Positions 11,401-23,391 are shown, counted from the stretch's first letter. The stretch: 64,000 bases of DNA from Schistosoma haematobium (GCF_000699445.3 NC_067198.1:36484536-36548535), one strand, 5' to 3'. Notes: a model not told the origin generated them from the sequence alone. A program made the numbers and translations.

Positions 11401-12275
11401 CAGGATTTGAAAATCCCACAAATCCCTCCCTATACCAATGAATAGTTCAATTGAATTACACTGCAGCTGATCACTGTCGAACAACAACACCGATGAATCA
11501 ATCAATCAACTAATTGAAGAATACCGTGAAACGAGATCAAGAGATTTACAGAAAATCTGCTGAACTCTTTCTAATGGGTATATTGGGCTTAAATTGACTT
11601 TGGATCAAAGAAAAATCAAAACAAGACGCAATTCCAACACGTTGATTGAAAACTCATTGATAGATTTCATTTTTGTGTTTTGTAACTGTAAAATGCTATC
11701 TGTGAGAGTCAAAAACTTCAGTTGTTGATGAATTGCATAGAAATACCCTTAAATTTTAAATTAAATATGGTAATTTTGATTGAGAACGCCAATGAAACTT
11801 CAGGTCTATCAATCAAATAATATTCACCAATGAATCCACATTCACGATAGTTAGTGTTCAATCATCAAGAGTTAATCAAAAGTCAGTCATCAACCAAAGA
11901 GAAGCTACATGATGGTCGAACACCTATCAACATTTTTGAAATCTTATTTCACTAAAGTTACTAGTTCTCGCGTATTATAGGCTTTCTGACATATATGGGC
12001 CTATATAGTGATTGGTTCAACAATGTTCTCTGGTAAGCTCATTTGAAATTTTGTTGAACTTCTTAGTGCCAGATTAAATACTTTCATCACTTCTGATTTA
12101 TTTGTAGTTTTCGCGAGTTGTGTAACGTGTTCTGTTTTGTACTCTCACTTCAAATCGTTAAAGTTGATTCGAAAATCAAATGTGTTTAATTTAATAAAAC
12201 AAAAACCTCCACTCCGTAATTTCTCTCATTCTGAGTTTTTTTTAAAAAACATTTTCATTATCATTTCCATTTTAG

Positions 12276-12810
12276 CCAAATATTTCATCATGGCTTGAAA
12301 CAATAAATGAAGGGAAAGACGATCCTAATGATCAAGAATCAGTGAAACCTTCAAAGCTCGACACTTCACGCTCTATACAACACCCTTTACGAAGGAAATA
12401 TTCAATTTGTGAAAAAAATCAGACTCGTCAAAGTATCGCTTATTCAATTATTAGACATAGAGAAAACCAGTTGCGTAATTTAAAAGCAGCATTAAGTGAA
12501 GCACCAATAGCATATCTATGGAATGATAATTTAAATAAAAGCACAACAAAATTGAAAACAAAATTCATTTGTTCAAAATATAAAGATATCAATTTACAAG
12601 CAAAACGTTGTATTCCTGGTTCTATTGGCGGTTTATCAAATTATTTCCTAGAAATTATTGCTTTACCTAAACCTGCATTGATTCGTTTCCCACCACCGAC
12701 TAGTATGCATCAATATATACATAAAAAAATATTAGCTAAAGAGAAACAGCAAATGCAACAAAATTTGAATAGATTAACTCATTTAACTGAAGAAATGAAA
12801 AGAGTTTCAG
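12276..12810 (+). CDS. Unknown protein, exon 2
   Basis: The acceptor TTTTAG at 12275 and the donor CAG/GTAAGT at 12811 frame a 535-nt exon that continues exon 1 in phase 0 and leaves in phase 1 (residues 135-312). Visible features: an SWLETINE stretch at the start, a basic segment (PLRRKYSICEKNQTRQS), a probable helix with NQLRNLKAALSEAPIAYLW, a conserved-looking hydrophobic patch (NYFLEIIALPKPALIRFPPP) and a C-terminal stretch rich in Q, K, E and L likely to form a coiled coil (KEKQQMQQNLNRLTHLTEE). I do not recognise the family. A steady reading frame over 178 codons in AT-rich DNA, plus good splice sites, supports a real exon. Confidence 0.8.
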
Positions 12811-12984
12811 GTAAGTTATACCTTTTTGTATATCGTTACTGTCATTTTAATTAATGGTAATTTTGTCCAATCTTCAACTGAATTCAGTTTTAATTAACTG
12901 GTACAACTGACAAGTCTGTACGTAATTATCACTTAAACACCATTGAATATTTCATTGAAATTACGAACATAAGTTAGATAACCA

Positions 12985-13165
12985 TTGAGCATATGGAAGC
13001 ACAGGATGGCCGTTTCGCCCTAGTATAAACTCTCCAGCAGTGAGCATCCACGACCTTGCATCTGGTAATCGAGTGTCCTACACTCGATCTTGTACTCAAA
13101 CGTTTAAACTCTAGGCCACTGAGTCGGCATCCAACGATATTAACTTTTTAACATAACTCAATTGG
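12985..13165 (-). mobile_element. Diverged SINE fragment (Sm-alpha type)
   Basis: Minus-strand hammerhead region (GGCCATCCTGTGC, GGCGAAAC) and tRNA-like part, with an internal rearrangement between the two that replaced the B box. Confidence 0.65.
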
Positions 13166-14716
13166 TAGTTGCTATTAATAAATAGACATTATATATTATA
13201 TCATGTTTATCAGCACATACTTGGGTTATTCCACAATAGCCAAACTTTTGAACTGAGTTGGATAGTAATTAGCAGTGGAATCCACGTTACGTCTTATTTG
13301 TGACTTGTTCCGGTGTGAACATTCGCATAGCAGTGTAGTTACATCCGAAATGCTGACCGTCAACAGAGTAAAGTTTCGGTTACAGGATTAATGTTATTTT
13401 ACAAATATCTAAAACGATATAGATTTTAGTTAAAAACTTGACAGATTGGAATATCAGTGTTAAGTTTTGCGTATAATCTATATCAAATCAAATAATGTAC
13501 ACCGATCAAATACAATGATCTAGTTGAAAATTGATACTCGTTATTAATAATACAAGAATAATGAGTAGCTATTATACTATAGTGTGTTATGAATGTACAG
13601 TTTCATGTAGAGTACTCACGATATTTATCAATTGTACAAGAATGGTGAATTTGCAGGAAAAACACTCACGAAACACATCAGTATTCATCTATTCATCATT
13701 ATGTTTTTAGAAATCTATGTGTTACAAGTTAACATCATGCGGAAAACTGAAGTTAATGTAAAAGCTATTTTTACACATCTTAAAATTTTTATTTATCTAT
13801 GAACTGTATTGAAAACGTAATCAGGACTGTCAGTCGTTTACATGATGAGTGCAGATTCTGGATCCATAGCCTCCTTCCGACTAACTATTTAACTATAAAT
13901 ATCTGAAGTGTAATTTCAAATTATATAACTTTTTAACTAGATTTAAAAATTGGTTAATAAAATCTTATCCGTACAAATAATTAGGCAATATGATATTAAT
14001 ACTATTTAAATAAGGAAATAATTTGAAATCAGCGGTTTTGACATCTTATTAGCCAGCACAGGATCTAAAAGTCCAGAATTTCCAGAATAAAACAAGAACC
14101 CAAATTTCCCATCTAATGAGCCTTCTATTTCGATGTTTAATGTTCACTAGAGTTAAAAACCAATAACAGATTATGTAATGAACGAGAATACAATTAGGGA
14201 CAATCGAATGTATTTGAATATAAAATTACAGAACGTCTTAGTAAAATCTGAGGACCATACAATAAATATTTCATTTGGAAAATGTCAATCAATCATCTCA
14301 GATTTCATTGTTCTTTCGTTCACATACTAATCACTCTTTGTTCTCGTTCACTTTCTTCATTCTTCTTCGCTTTTTGTCACCAGACATTTCACTTTTGATT
14401 GATGATACATACTGCTTATATCTGTCGACATCAGTAGCACACATTCCACAATTGGTATATATATAGAGGATACAAAGCATGCTTAAAAACCCTAAGATGA
14501 AACGGAATCAAAATTCAATTAATTTTTTTCTTGGAATTGGAAGTTGATTTCAATTGAAAATACTTGAAACAAAATAACAATGTGTGAATCCTTATTTCTT
14601 TTATTGATCAATAAGCCGGCTAAATTAAATACCTAGATAAATTCAATTATTTCTTTTTCCCGCTAACAGATAAAATATCAAACAACTCATATTAAATTAA
14701 CATAGTTAATTTCACT

Positions 14717-14942
14717 AGTTGAAATCATGAGTCAATTGAAGCTAGACCACTATGGAAAACCTGGAAGCACTGGACGGCCGTTTCGTCTTAGTATGGGACT
14801 CCTCAGCAGTGCTCACTCACGATCCCTCCCCCCGCGAGATTCGAACCCAGGACCTATCAGTCTCGCGCGCGAGCGCTTAACCACTAGAGTATTAAGCTGT
14901 TCGGCATCCAACGGTGTTAATGTCTAACTTAAACCAATCCAA
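14717..14942 (-). mobile_element. SINE (Sm-alpha type), 5' leader truncated
   Basis: Minus strand: start of the leader (CCGTTGGATGCCGAACAGC), A box, B box (GGGTTCGAATCTC), hammerhead motif and 3' end. One of the least diverged copies in the window. Confidence 0.88.
14767..14812 (-). ncRNA. Hammerhead ribozyme motif within SINE
   Basis: Minus strand: GCACTG, CTGAGGA, GTCC-loop-AGAC, GAAA, CGGCCG, GTC, CAGTGC. Core and stems I and III are intact; stem II has one mismatch (C with A) at its loop end. Activity is possible but unproven. Confidence 0.6.
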
Positions 14943-15147
14943 TCAACATAGTTAATGAATTTAAAACAAAATGCTATATATGTATATATATAAATTGAAA
15001 ATAATTCAAATTTAATGAGGCATTTTCAGTTGATGTAAATATCTACTGATTAATACAATATTCTTATTAGATAGAATAATTAATTAAATTGAATATAAAG
15101 ATGAAACATTATTTTACACTGTATTATTTCTTCATTTTATATTACAG

Positions 15148-15242
15148 AAGGTCAAAAATTGATGGCTGCATTAAAATTCTTACTGGCTTCTACAAGCAAT
15201 GAGAAAAATGAAAATATTAAATCTGAAGGAATAAGAAATTAA
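15148..15242 (+). CDS. Unknown protein, exon 3 (terminal)
   Basis: After the acceptor ATTACAG the exon completes the split glutamate codon and adds 30 further residues (EGQKLMAALKFLLASTSNEK and onward) before TAA at 15240-15242. The short amphipathic helix continues the coiled-coil-like end of exon 2. The phase agreement across both introns (0, then 1) is the main support. An AATAAA lies at 15566-15571 and could serve as polyadenylation signal. Confidence 0.75.
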
Positions 15243-16079
15243 CAAGGAATAATGATCTTTTATCTTTGGAATAATAATTCATGACGTATAGTTGTGTGTG
15301 TACTTAGGTAATAACACACTTTAAAATGTTTTCAGGTGGTTTGTATCTTATATATATCGTTTTGTTAAGGTGAACAATCCATTCTTTCCTCTATGTGCAG
15401 CACTCAGACACTGAACGAATGGAAAACTAGCATTATTCACTGGATGCAATACACGTATTGAATATACAAAATGTTGTGAATAACCTCGATCGATTAAACA
15501 GTTAGAGATGTGAACAATTCAACTATGAAATTTCTTTGTTTCTTTTTTACTATTGAAGTTATATTAATAAAACAAACAGTAAAATATTTATTTGGACGAC
15601 AGAAATACATAGATAGAATGTACCAATGTATGAACCTATATGTGTTCACACGATTAATACAAGTCCGTTCACAAAATACAGTGGGTGGTATTCAATCCGA
15701 GTCGATACATTTAATGAAATCCAATAGTCTGAGATTGGATCCATTTAGGTATGTTTATTAGTTAGTCCGGTGTGCCATCTTAGAATTTGTGATTGAATTT
15801 TCTTCGAAATGTTTACATATAAAAACAGTATATTCTACAAATGTTAGATATATTATCTAAATATAAACAAGCATTTCAGGACAGATTTCATCATTAACTG
15901 AAAGCAAAACCCCTGTAAACTAAAGAAAAGTGAACTGTTGTCTCGTTTCAATTGGGGATTTCCTCAGCAACGCACAGTCAGATACCTGCACTATATTGCA
16001 GCTCATAATCTACAAGTATCATGATCAAAACAACGATAACATCGAGCGATGGAATCATACACTAGTGATTGATATTTTC
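15243..16079. other. Intergenic / 3' flank of the unknown gene
   Basis: No recognisable gene. Contains the AATAAA at 15566 and an 83-codon open frame (15510-15761) without features. Confidence 0.45.
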
Positions 16080-16089
16080 AATGTCAACC

Positions 16090-16605
16090 GCCCCCAAATG
16101 CCATGGTACGGCCGAGAGTAGGAAGAGTCCGCTCTTCCTCTCGAAATGCTCTCACATGGCCACGCGTATATAGCCTCTGTCAGGGAAGTCCTACTCACTG
16201 CCTCCTCGTAGCGGGGGCGTTCTTTACGAAATTGAGAGGACGAAAAGAGAATGTCCGACGCTTTAACCGGGTTGGTGGACATGGAGAGTCCACCTAGAGG
16301 AGTTGGAAAACTCTCATTCCAAACCAATGGTGCACATGGGCTCAAGTATCCTGAGGGAACAAATGGCGTATGAACCAATCGTTGGTCACCGGCTACCATG
16401 GGACTGCATCTCCTTACGATGCTCCACTGCATTGTGGATCAAACCTTTAGGTCGAAGGCTTTGGGTGTAGCCTCCTGAGAAAACGACCTTCTTCGGTTTG
16501 GGCACCCAGGCAGTATCACAGCCCTCACACAAATCAAATGAGGTTCGTGTGGCGCATATGTATATGGTGCTTTCTTGTACCAATATCTATATGTTCAAAT
16601 AAATA
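16090..16605 (+). mobile_element. Short internally deleted retroposon (5' end + 3' tail of RTE-type LINE family C)
   Basis: Flanked by a 10-bp target-site duplication AATGTCAACC (16080-16089 and 16606-16615), so the insertion is 516 bp and ends in an AAAT-type tail. The first ~435 bp match, collinearly, the 5' end of the full-length LINE at 36901-40797 (CTGGTACGG-type start, GAGAGGACGAAAAGAGAATG, CTACCATGGGACTGCATCTC, TTTGGGCACCC). The last ~90 bp (GTGTGGCGCATA ... GTTCAAATAAATAA) match that LINE's 3' end. All protein-coding sequence is absent. It must have been mobilised by LINE-encoded proteins in trans. Confidence 0.88.
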
Positions 16606-16764
16606 AATGTCAACCAATTCGGGATAGATTTCCATCGACATTTCATTGAGTTAACTGATCTGATGCAACACCTTTCTAGGCTACTGTTCCTGATTATCCG
16701 TTGCCAATCGTGATGTATTTCAGTAGTGTAAGTGAATTTCTTATTTTCTGTACTACTAAAAGGT

Positions 16765-16835
16765 AGTGGATTCGTGGATAGACACTACTGAGAAGTTCCA
16801 CCTAAACTATGACAAAAGAATAGTCTAATATTTTC
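16765..16835 (+). mobile_element. Possible SINE remnant
   Basis: ATTCGTGGATAGACACTACTGAGAAG and the following bases loosely follow the SINE's hammerhead region; too eroded for certainty. Confidence 0.3.
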
Positions 16836-17588
16836 TTGTTTACAATCATTCCGTTCTATCATAAGTCAGTCAATGATGAAATTTTATCTTCAAAAGGACT
16901 AAATCTTCATAAACTACCGAATGTTTTTTAAATATTTTAGTTTACATTCATATTCTTAAGTGGAGAAAATAGAGGTATGTGGACTCTATTGGAAAACAAT
17001 TAACATATCAGCAACGGATGTATCAGAAGTTCATATATAGGCATGTGATTTGTGCATTTACAAACAATTGGAACCAAAACAAGTCTTTACTCACTATTCA
17101 ACCACTTATTCTGTTTACATATCTGATGTGGGTCTAGATCTCCAGTTACGGGGAAGAGTTGGTGGTAGTTTGTTGGAGTTACTAAAATAGCGTTGTCCGT
17201 AATTTTTCAGGCCGTTGACAAAGCGTAAAAAATGTCGTTTCGTATAGAAGCTTCATCATGACCTGATTGAACCTTTAGTCCAAGCAACACAGTGGACGAC
17301 CATTAGTCGAACAATTTTATTGCAACTCTGATGATCAGCGCGAAACTGACACCGACTAAGTTGGATTACTGCGCAACAGGGTCGCCAGGTAACTACATAT
17401 GAGTTATACTATATGAAATGACGAACAAATCCGTAATAATCATCTTTAATACGGGTAACTCGGAACACCAGTAATCGGAGCTCATAGTGTTCCTCAGAAC
17501 CTGCCTACTGTTTGGCTTGAATCTAGGTGAAAGTGTCAAATCTTTATGTAACAGTCATGGAATGTACAAATGCCATGATACTGTCTAG
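16836..17588. other. Intergenic stretch, nothing recognised
   Basis: No gene or repeat identified with confidence. Confidence 0.4.
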
Positions 17589-17601
17589 GTATCTAAACGA
17601 T

Positions 17602-19036
17602 CAAGAACGGGAAAACAGCAGGACCCGACAACATACCAGCTGAAGCACTGAAGTCAGACATCGAAGTAACTACAAACATGCTTTACCTTCTATTCAAAAA
17701 GATTTGGGAGGAGGAACAAGTGCCAATGGACTGGAGAGAAGAGCACCTCATCAAGATTCCAAAGAAAGGAGATCTGAGCAAATGTGAAAACTACAGAGGC
17801 ATTACACTACTGTCAATACCAGGGAAGGTCTTCAACAGAGTGTTGCTGAATCGGATGAAAGATGCAGTAAACGCCCAACTTAGGGATCAACAAGCTGGAT
17901 TCCGTAAGGATCGACCGTGCACAGACCAAGTTGCAACACTACGGATCATCGTCGAACAATCAGTTGAGTGGAACTCGTCACTGTACATCAACTTCATTGA
18001 TTATGAAAAGGCATTTGACAGTGTAGATAGGAGGTCGTTGTGGAAACTTCTTCGACACTACGGAGTTCCTGAAAAGATTGTCAATATTATCCGGAACTCA
18101 TACGACGGATTACAATGCAAAGTCGTGCATGGAGGGCAGCTGACAGATGTATTCCGAGTAAGGACCGGAGTCAGACAAGGCTGTCTACTCTCTCCCTTCC
18201 TTTTTCTTCTGATGGCCGACTGCATTATGAGGACCTCGACATCTGAAGGAAAACACGGAATACAATGGACAGCTCAGAACCAATTAGACGATTTGGACTT
18301 CGCAGATGACCTAGCCGTCCTATCACATACACACGAACAGATGCAGACAAAGACAGCCAGTGTAGCAGCAGTCTCTGCATCAGTAGGCCTCAGCATACAC
18401 AAAAGGAAAACCAAGGTCCTCAAACACAACACGGAGAACAGCAATTCAACCACACTTGATGGCGAAACTCTGGAAGATGTAGAATCCTTCACATACCTGG
18501 GAAGCATCATCGATGAACAAGGAGGCTCAGATGCAGACGTAAAGGCAAGGATTGACAAAGCAAGGACCGCATTCCTACAATTGAAGAACATATGGAACTC
18601 AAAACAACTTTCAACCAATATCAAAGTGAGAATCTTCAATACGAACGTCAAGATAGTCAGTTCTACTGTACGGAGCTGAAACTTGGAGAACTACAACAAC
18701 CACCATCAAGAAGGCACAAGTATTTATAAATAGCTGTCTTCGCAAGATACTCAACATCCATTGGCCGGATACCATCAGCAACGGCCTTCAATGGGAGAGA
18801 ACAAATCAGCTTCCAGCTGAAGAAGAAATTAGGAAAAGATGATGGAAATGGACAAGACATACATTACGCAAATCATCAAACTGCATCATGAGGCAAGCCC
18901 TAACCTGGAATCCTGAAGGGAAGCGGAAAATAGGAAGGTCAAAGAACACATCACGTCGGATAATAGAAGCAGATATGAAAAGGATGAATAACAACTGGAA
19001 GGAGCTGGAAAGGACTGGCCAGGACAGGGTTGGATG
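17602..19036 (+). pseudogene. Reverse transcriptase of SR2-like LINE, broken
   Basis: From 17678 to about 18653 one frame encodes the RT domain: fingers (MDWREEHLIKIPKKGD, NYRGITLL), the motif A stretch FIDYEKAFDSVDRR, GVRQGCLLSPFLFLL (motif B) and the catalytic FADD (DLDFADDLAVL, motif C), so the active-site aspartates are kept. At about 18654 an extra five bases (relative to the copy at 46345) shift the frame. The C-terminal part continues in another frame with a TGA at about 18838-18840 where the other copy has CGA. It is therefore a recently inserted but inactivated copy. Confidence 0.88.
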
Positions 19037-19091
19037 GTGAATGCTGGTGAGCGGCCTATGCTCCTTCATGAGGAGTAACAGGCGTAAGTAA
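17602..19091 (+). mobile_element. SR2-like (RTE clade) LINE, 5'-truncated, with target-site duplication
   Basis: The insertion is bounded by a perfect 13-bp duplication GTATCTAAACGAT (17589-17601 and 19092-19104). It starts inside the region preceding the RT fingers (translated IKNGKTAGPDNIPAEALKS) and ends with the family 3' end CAGGCGTAAGTAAGTA. About 1.5 kb of an element usually over 3 kb remains; the endonuclease is missing. The sharp duplication argues for a fairly recent insertion. Confidence 0.92.
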
Positions 19092-19104
19092 GTATCTAAA
19101 CGAT

Positions 19105-21990
19105 GTTCCTGAAGAACCAGTGCAGAATGTCTAATCTAGAAGACAGTATGATGGTCTAAAGAAATCCAATCTGGAGGTCACCAGTGTTCAATACATTTCC
19201 TTAGAATCCTGTACCGATTTCTTAGAATCAACATTTTCAACTCCCATAGCAGGAACCCCAAAAATATAAAACTGGACATTTGCTTTATAACTCACTTTCT
19301 TGGAGATATTGAATTATGTAAAAGGAATGGTTAGAACTTCTCTAGAGAAGATATAAATGCTAAGCCATTTAGAAATATTTTGAGGGATTGAAAAGTCTTA
19401 TCAAAGTATATAAAGGTAATTAGTATCCATGGAGTAAAAAGCATCACTGAATACAACCGTGTATTTAAAGTTGTCTAGTAAAACCCTAGGACGTCACATA
19501 TATATAAATAAACAAGGAAGTTTAATGTGCGTACAGTGGATTTCAATGAATCGATGATTATTAATCGTTATATTAATTGAAGGATGTTCCCAAAATCTTC
19601 GGTGAACAGGGCAATAAATATCATTAGCACACATGGGAAATATCCCATCAGTAAATGTGATAGCTATGATCTTCATTTTGCAAAATGCTACATAGGAAAG
19701 TTTCATCGGACGACTAAAGTAACTCCAAAATCATCTACGTGAGAACTACTTATAGTTCCAAATATGTCATCAAAAGTAGTCATTCCTGAAAATTCTTAAC
19801 GAGAAGGCTTTATTTGTGTACAAAATTAGACAAGCGGTCTTCAATAAAAAAGTAGGTGACCAACAACAGGAGTGCTAGGTGTTTATAATTAAGATATTTA
19901 CCAATGAAAAACTAACGACAGACAAAGAGCACCACTATCTACATATATATTGACCTATATTATATAACAGACTTAGTTACAAAAACTCCCGTTTCACAGA
20001 TCGATGGTGAAAACTCACAAACAAAATAATCAGTATGAGATTTTTTGACTTGACTGCAGTTTTATTATGGACTGACTTTAACCGGGCAATCATTGGAAAC
20101 TTGAGAGCAATGTATGTGGTGGAACTACTCCTAAACTATGCACAAGCACGACCCTGCCAGGGATCGGACCAAGTATCTTCAGATCTTGTTGCAATAGTTT
20201 AATGGGATAGAACCCGAGACCTCAACAAGTGCGTTGCCTTTAGATCACTATCTATATTGATGGTCAATGATCTAAATTCACGGATTCAGTTGATCCTCGA
20301 AATTGTAGTCACCGTCTATTTAATATTCAACACTTGAATAAAAATTTAGAAAACAATGGTCAACATAGCTGAACTATGCCAGTCACAGCCTCTTATTTAT
20401 TTATTTAAGGAATTACTGTTTGAAATTGGTCAGTAGTGAGAATAATTAGTATTCAGTAATTTCGAAGAATGGGACAGAAAATGATCGGTAACAGCCAACG
20501 AAGTATCGACTCATAAAAAGTAAATCCTACTGGTTCAACACTAATTCACTTGTTGAAGAATAGGGCGGATAATTCTAACTTTAGAAGCTATCTCGTTTAA
20601 ACAGTGCACAACACAATACTCACAATTAAAATGTGAGATTTTAATTATTCAGTAAGTCAATTTTTACAGGAACACAACAATTATACACATATTAGAAGAA
20701 TAATCACTACTAATACTACTAATATCACATCAAATAGTATAAGCGATTGAAATCGAAACGAGTAAAATTACAAAAAAAAACAATGCATTACAGATGAGAG
20801 TGTACTTCAGTTGTAACTACTCACGTGTTCTTCTTGTCTTGACACACTTTCACTTTTGAAGTAAACAACACCCATAATCATAATCATAACATGTTAAATA
20901 AAAACTAAACAAATACAAAGAAAATATTACCACACTACTAAGGACAATGATGTGAAAGTAAAACAAATACACTGTAACGAAAGGGAAGACAATGGTATTA
21001 TTGTTATTTATGCATATGTATGCATTACAACAATTAGAGAGGACTATAACACGGAAGTAAAGATTTGATGTTGTTGTTGTAAATAGAAAAAAAATGTATA
21101 GCACTATATAAAGAACAACATCAGTTTATAATCTATTGTAAATGATGGAGAGAACGGATATGTGGGTTGGGGGTGGAAGCGAAGGGATCAGAATAAATTA
21201 CTAGATTTTAGGTTTACATCGGAAGGATTGTGTAACTTAGGAAACGTATACAGTCATTGCTTTTCTTAATAGTATAAATGATATCATTTATCCGATAGAT
21301 GAGATCATTTAATTATAAATGGGAGAAATATACATATACATAGTACAATAGATTACATTAAGAAGTCATAAAATTCATGTTAAACAGAATGGATATCAAT
21401 AGTGATTGTTGTATGTATGTATGTTAGATAGAGGTATAAAAACAGTAAGATAATGCTCACAGTTTCCCAGTCTAAAGGGAAGCACATAAAAACATTACTA
21501 TAATTAACAAAAAATTACTAATGATATATATCGGTAATAAGATGAGATGTGGCCGATAGACATATGATTAGTTAGAGTATGGAAGTGTCGTACGGTGTGA
21601 TAAAATGTATATTTGTATAAATAAAAGACTGAATGTGCATACAGAAGAAGAAGATAAAGACAATGTACACGATGAAATTACCATCAGAGGAAGGAAAAAG
21701 GCATGGAAAGGTTATGTAAACAGAGTGCAGAGAGATACTGCCTCACATGTTCATGGACAAACACGGTGAAAGAACCATATGTCAGAGTAACTGTGAGGAA
21801 ATGCAAAATACAAACAGACAAACAAAAGAAATAACCTGACGTTTATCGTTTCTTTTGCATATGGGAAAAACCTGTGTATCCTTCCTCAGAATATATACAT
21901 ATGTATTTATAGTAGTTTGGATGTCATAGTGTATGTCTGTGTAAAATGCATACAGACATTAATATTCATTAACAGTATAATGAGGATTTT
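19105..21990. other. Intergenic region downstream of the UBE2Q gene
   Basis: No gene recognised. It must contain the UBE2Q 3' UTR near 21990 and downwards. A minus-strand tRNA-like trace (GGTCTCGGGTTCTATCCC near 20206-20223) may be a different tRNA-derived SINE. The ORFs at 19494-19706 and 20850-21104 look like chance frames in AT-rich DNA. Confidence 0.4.
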
Positions 21991-22089
21991 TCAACCGTCT
22001 GCTTTTGGGGGAGTGTACCAACCACTTTCTTCGTGAATCTGAACTAGACCACGATAGGAGAGTTGAGCTCGGCGCAGTGAATATTGATC
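21991..22089 (-). CDS. UBE2Q: UBE2Q-type ubiquitin-conjugating enzyme, exon 10 (terminal)
   Basis: Acceptor AATAG, then residues 343-374 (DQYSLRRAQ ... [18 protein letters not shown]) and TGA at 21991-21993. This is the characteristic C-terminal end of UBE2Q proteins. It lies just upstream of the Penelope-like sequence at 22345, which therefore sits in intron 9. Confidence 0.93.
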   Translation of the reverse strand, partial: DQYSLRRAQLSYRGLVQIHEESGWYTPPKADG

Positions 22090-22344
22090 CTATTAAAAAA
22101 GCAAAGACTTGATTTGACTGTAAAATGAAGCTAGACTATTGTTATAGTGATTTCGAAATTTTAATCATAAACATACAGTATTGAATTGCATAAGTGTTTG
22201 AATTTTCCATCCCTTGCATAGAGATATACTTATATGCTGATCAGTGGTGGAATAGCGAATACATTTCTTTTTCTTAACGAACTCATCAGTTAATGGTATT
22301 AGGATTTGAGGATCCTCCATGGAATGTCGGAACACGGGGAAAAT

Positions 22345-22509
22345 AGTACGATATTTCGAGAATTGAATGGCTGTGTGGACATTATTGAAAGCGTCTAACA
22401 TCTCCTGTTTATCGATACTTTCGTCACATATGATTAGTGTGTCACCTATGTATCGACAATAATAATCAAACTTATTTAGGATGTCTTTAAGCGGTCCATT
22501 TTCAAATAT
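22345..22509 (-). pseudogene. Penelope-type RT palm fragment (inverted)
   Basis: The minus strand encodes GPLKDILNKFDYYCRYIGDTLIICDES followed by DAFNNVHTAIQF. This is the catalytic motif C region of a Penelope RT, where YIDD or YVDD is expected. Here it reads YIGD, so one catalytic aspartate is lost. Downstream (towards 22165) the frame runs on into unrelated sequence. Confidence 0.8.
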
Positions 22510-22516
22510 GGTCAAT

Positions 22517-23391
22517 TCACCAGCGAGGAGGAGAAAAACAATCGTATAGCTTTTCTGGATGTCCTACTTTCTAGAGGGATAGATGGTTTTATAAAGCGAA
22601 ATATATTTAGAAAGAGTACATGGACGGGTCAGTATACCCATTTCCAAAGCTTCACACCTCTTCAATATAAAATAAATTTGGTTAAGTGTCTCAACCACAG
22701 AATCAAGTTATTATGTTCTGAAGACAGTGTGAATGACGAAATAGATATACTAAGGAACACATTACGAAATAATGGCTATCCTGATAATTTCGTCAAAAAA
22801 TACCTCGTACAAAATACTAATAAAAAAAGAAAACATTGCGACACAGTCAGTAAAAAGACTTTATATCTGAGACTTAACTTTAAAGGGGACATAACGGGTG
22901 ATATTCTAACACGTCGACTCAAAAGATCTGTCGAAAGGACGTTTCATGCCGCCAAGTTACACATAATTTTCTCGACTGAACCAGTACTCACACAACTAAT
23001 CAAGGATAAGTTACCGAAGATGGGCTTCTCCATGTGTGTATACCAATTCAACTGCTCCTGTGGAGCTAGTTACATAGGCCGTACTCAGAGGGCTTTATCC
23101 TTGGGTGTTCGTGAACATGTACCAGCTTGGTTGGGAAAAGGAGTTACCAAATCGATTAACAGCACCATTCTTTCTCACTTGGTAGATAGTGAGCATCATA
23201 TCAAAATAGAGGAAGCTTTCTCTGTTTTATATCAAGTTCCAAAATATCTACCTCAAGGAACCAGATTACGACTGCTTTACGTAGCCGAAGCCATTTGGAT
23301 CAACTCCAGAAGACCTAATTTATGTATCCAGAAAAAATATATCCAGCCTCTATGTTTACCGTGGCCTACCACTGGATCACCGAATACCTAG
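22517..23391 (+). pseudogene. Penelope-type RT C-terminus plus GIY-YIG endonuclease
   Basis: An open frame from 22517 through the 237-codon ORF (22678-23391) to TAG. It starts with NNRIAFLDVLLSR and STWTGQYTHFQSFTPLQYK (thumb region of Penelope RT), then a cysteine-containing GIY-YIG domain: VYQFNCSCGASYIGRTQRA with the conserved Y-IGRT and the following R, and a downstream REHVPAW. It ends with RRPNLCIQKKY. The reading frame is intact, but it lacks the RT core in cis, because that part has been inverted. Confidence 0.85.

Larger units (their letters stand above)
8050..12275 (+). other. Intron 1 of the unknown plus-strand gene
   Basis: Bounded by GTAAGT at 8050 and a pyrimidine-rich acceptor ending TTTTAG at 12275. 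It contains five SINE copies (listed separately) and otherwise AT-rich sequence without recognisable genes. Confidence 0.7.
12811..15147 (+). other. Intron 2 of the unknown plus-strand gene
   Basis: From GTAAGT at 12811 to ATTACAG at 15147. Contains two minus-strand SINE copies and otherwise AT-rich sequence with no recognisable gene. Confidence 0.7.

Noticed and set aside
16055..16432. Overlapping ORFs on both strands of the short retroposon
   Set aside because: The frames are not maintained between the copies at 16090, 25050 and 40361; the element looks non-coding.
18274..18651. 125-codon minus-strand ORF (and its relatives at 46213-46608 and 50493-50696)
   Set aside because: It is the antisense shadow of the SR2-like RT, which explains the repeated appearance.
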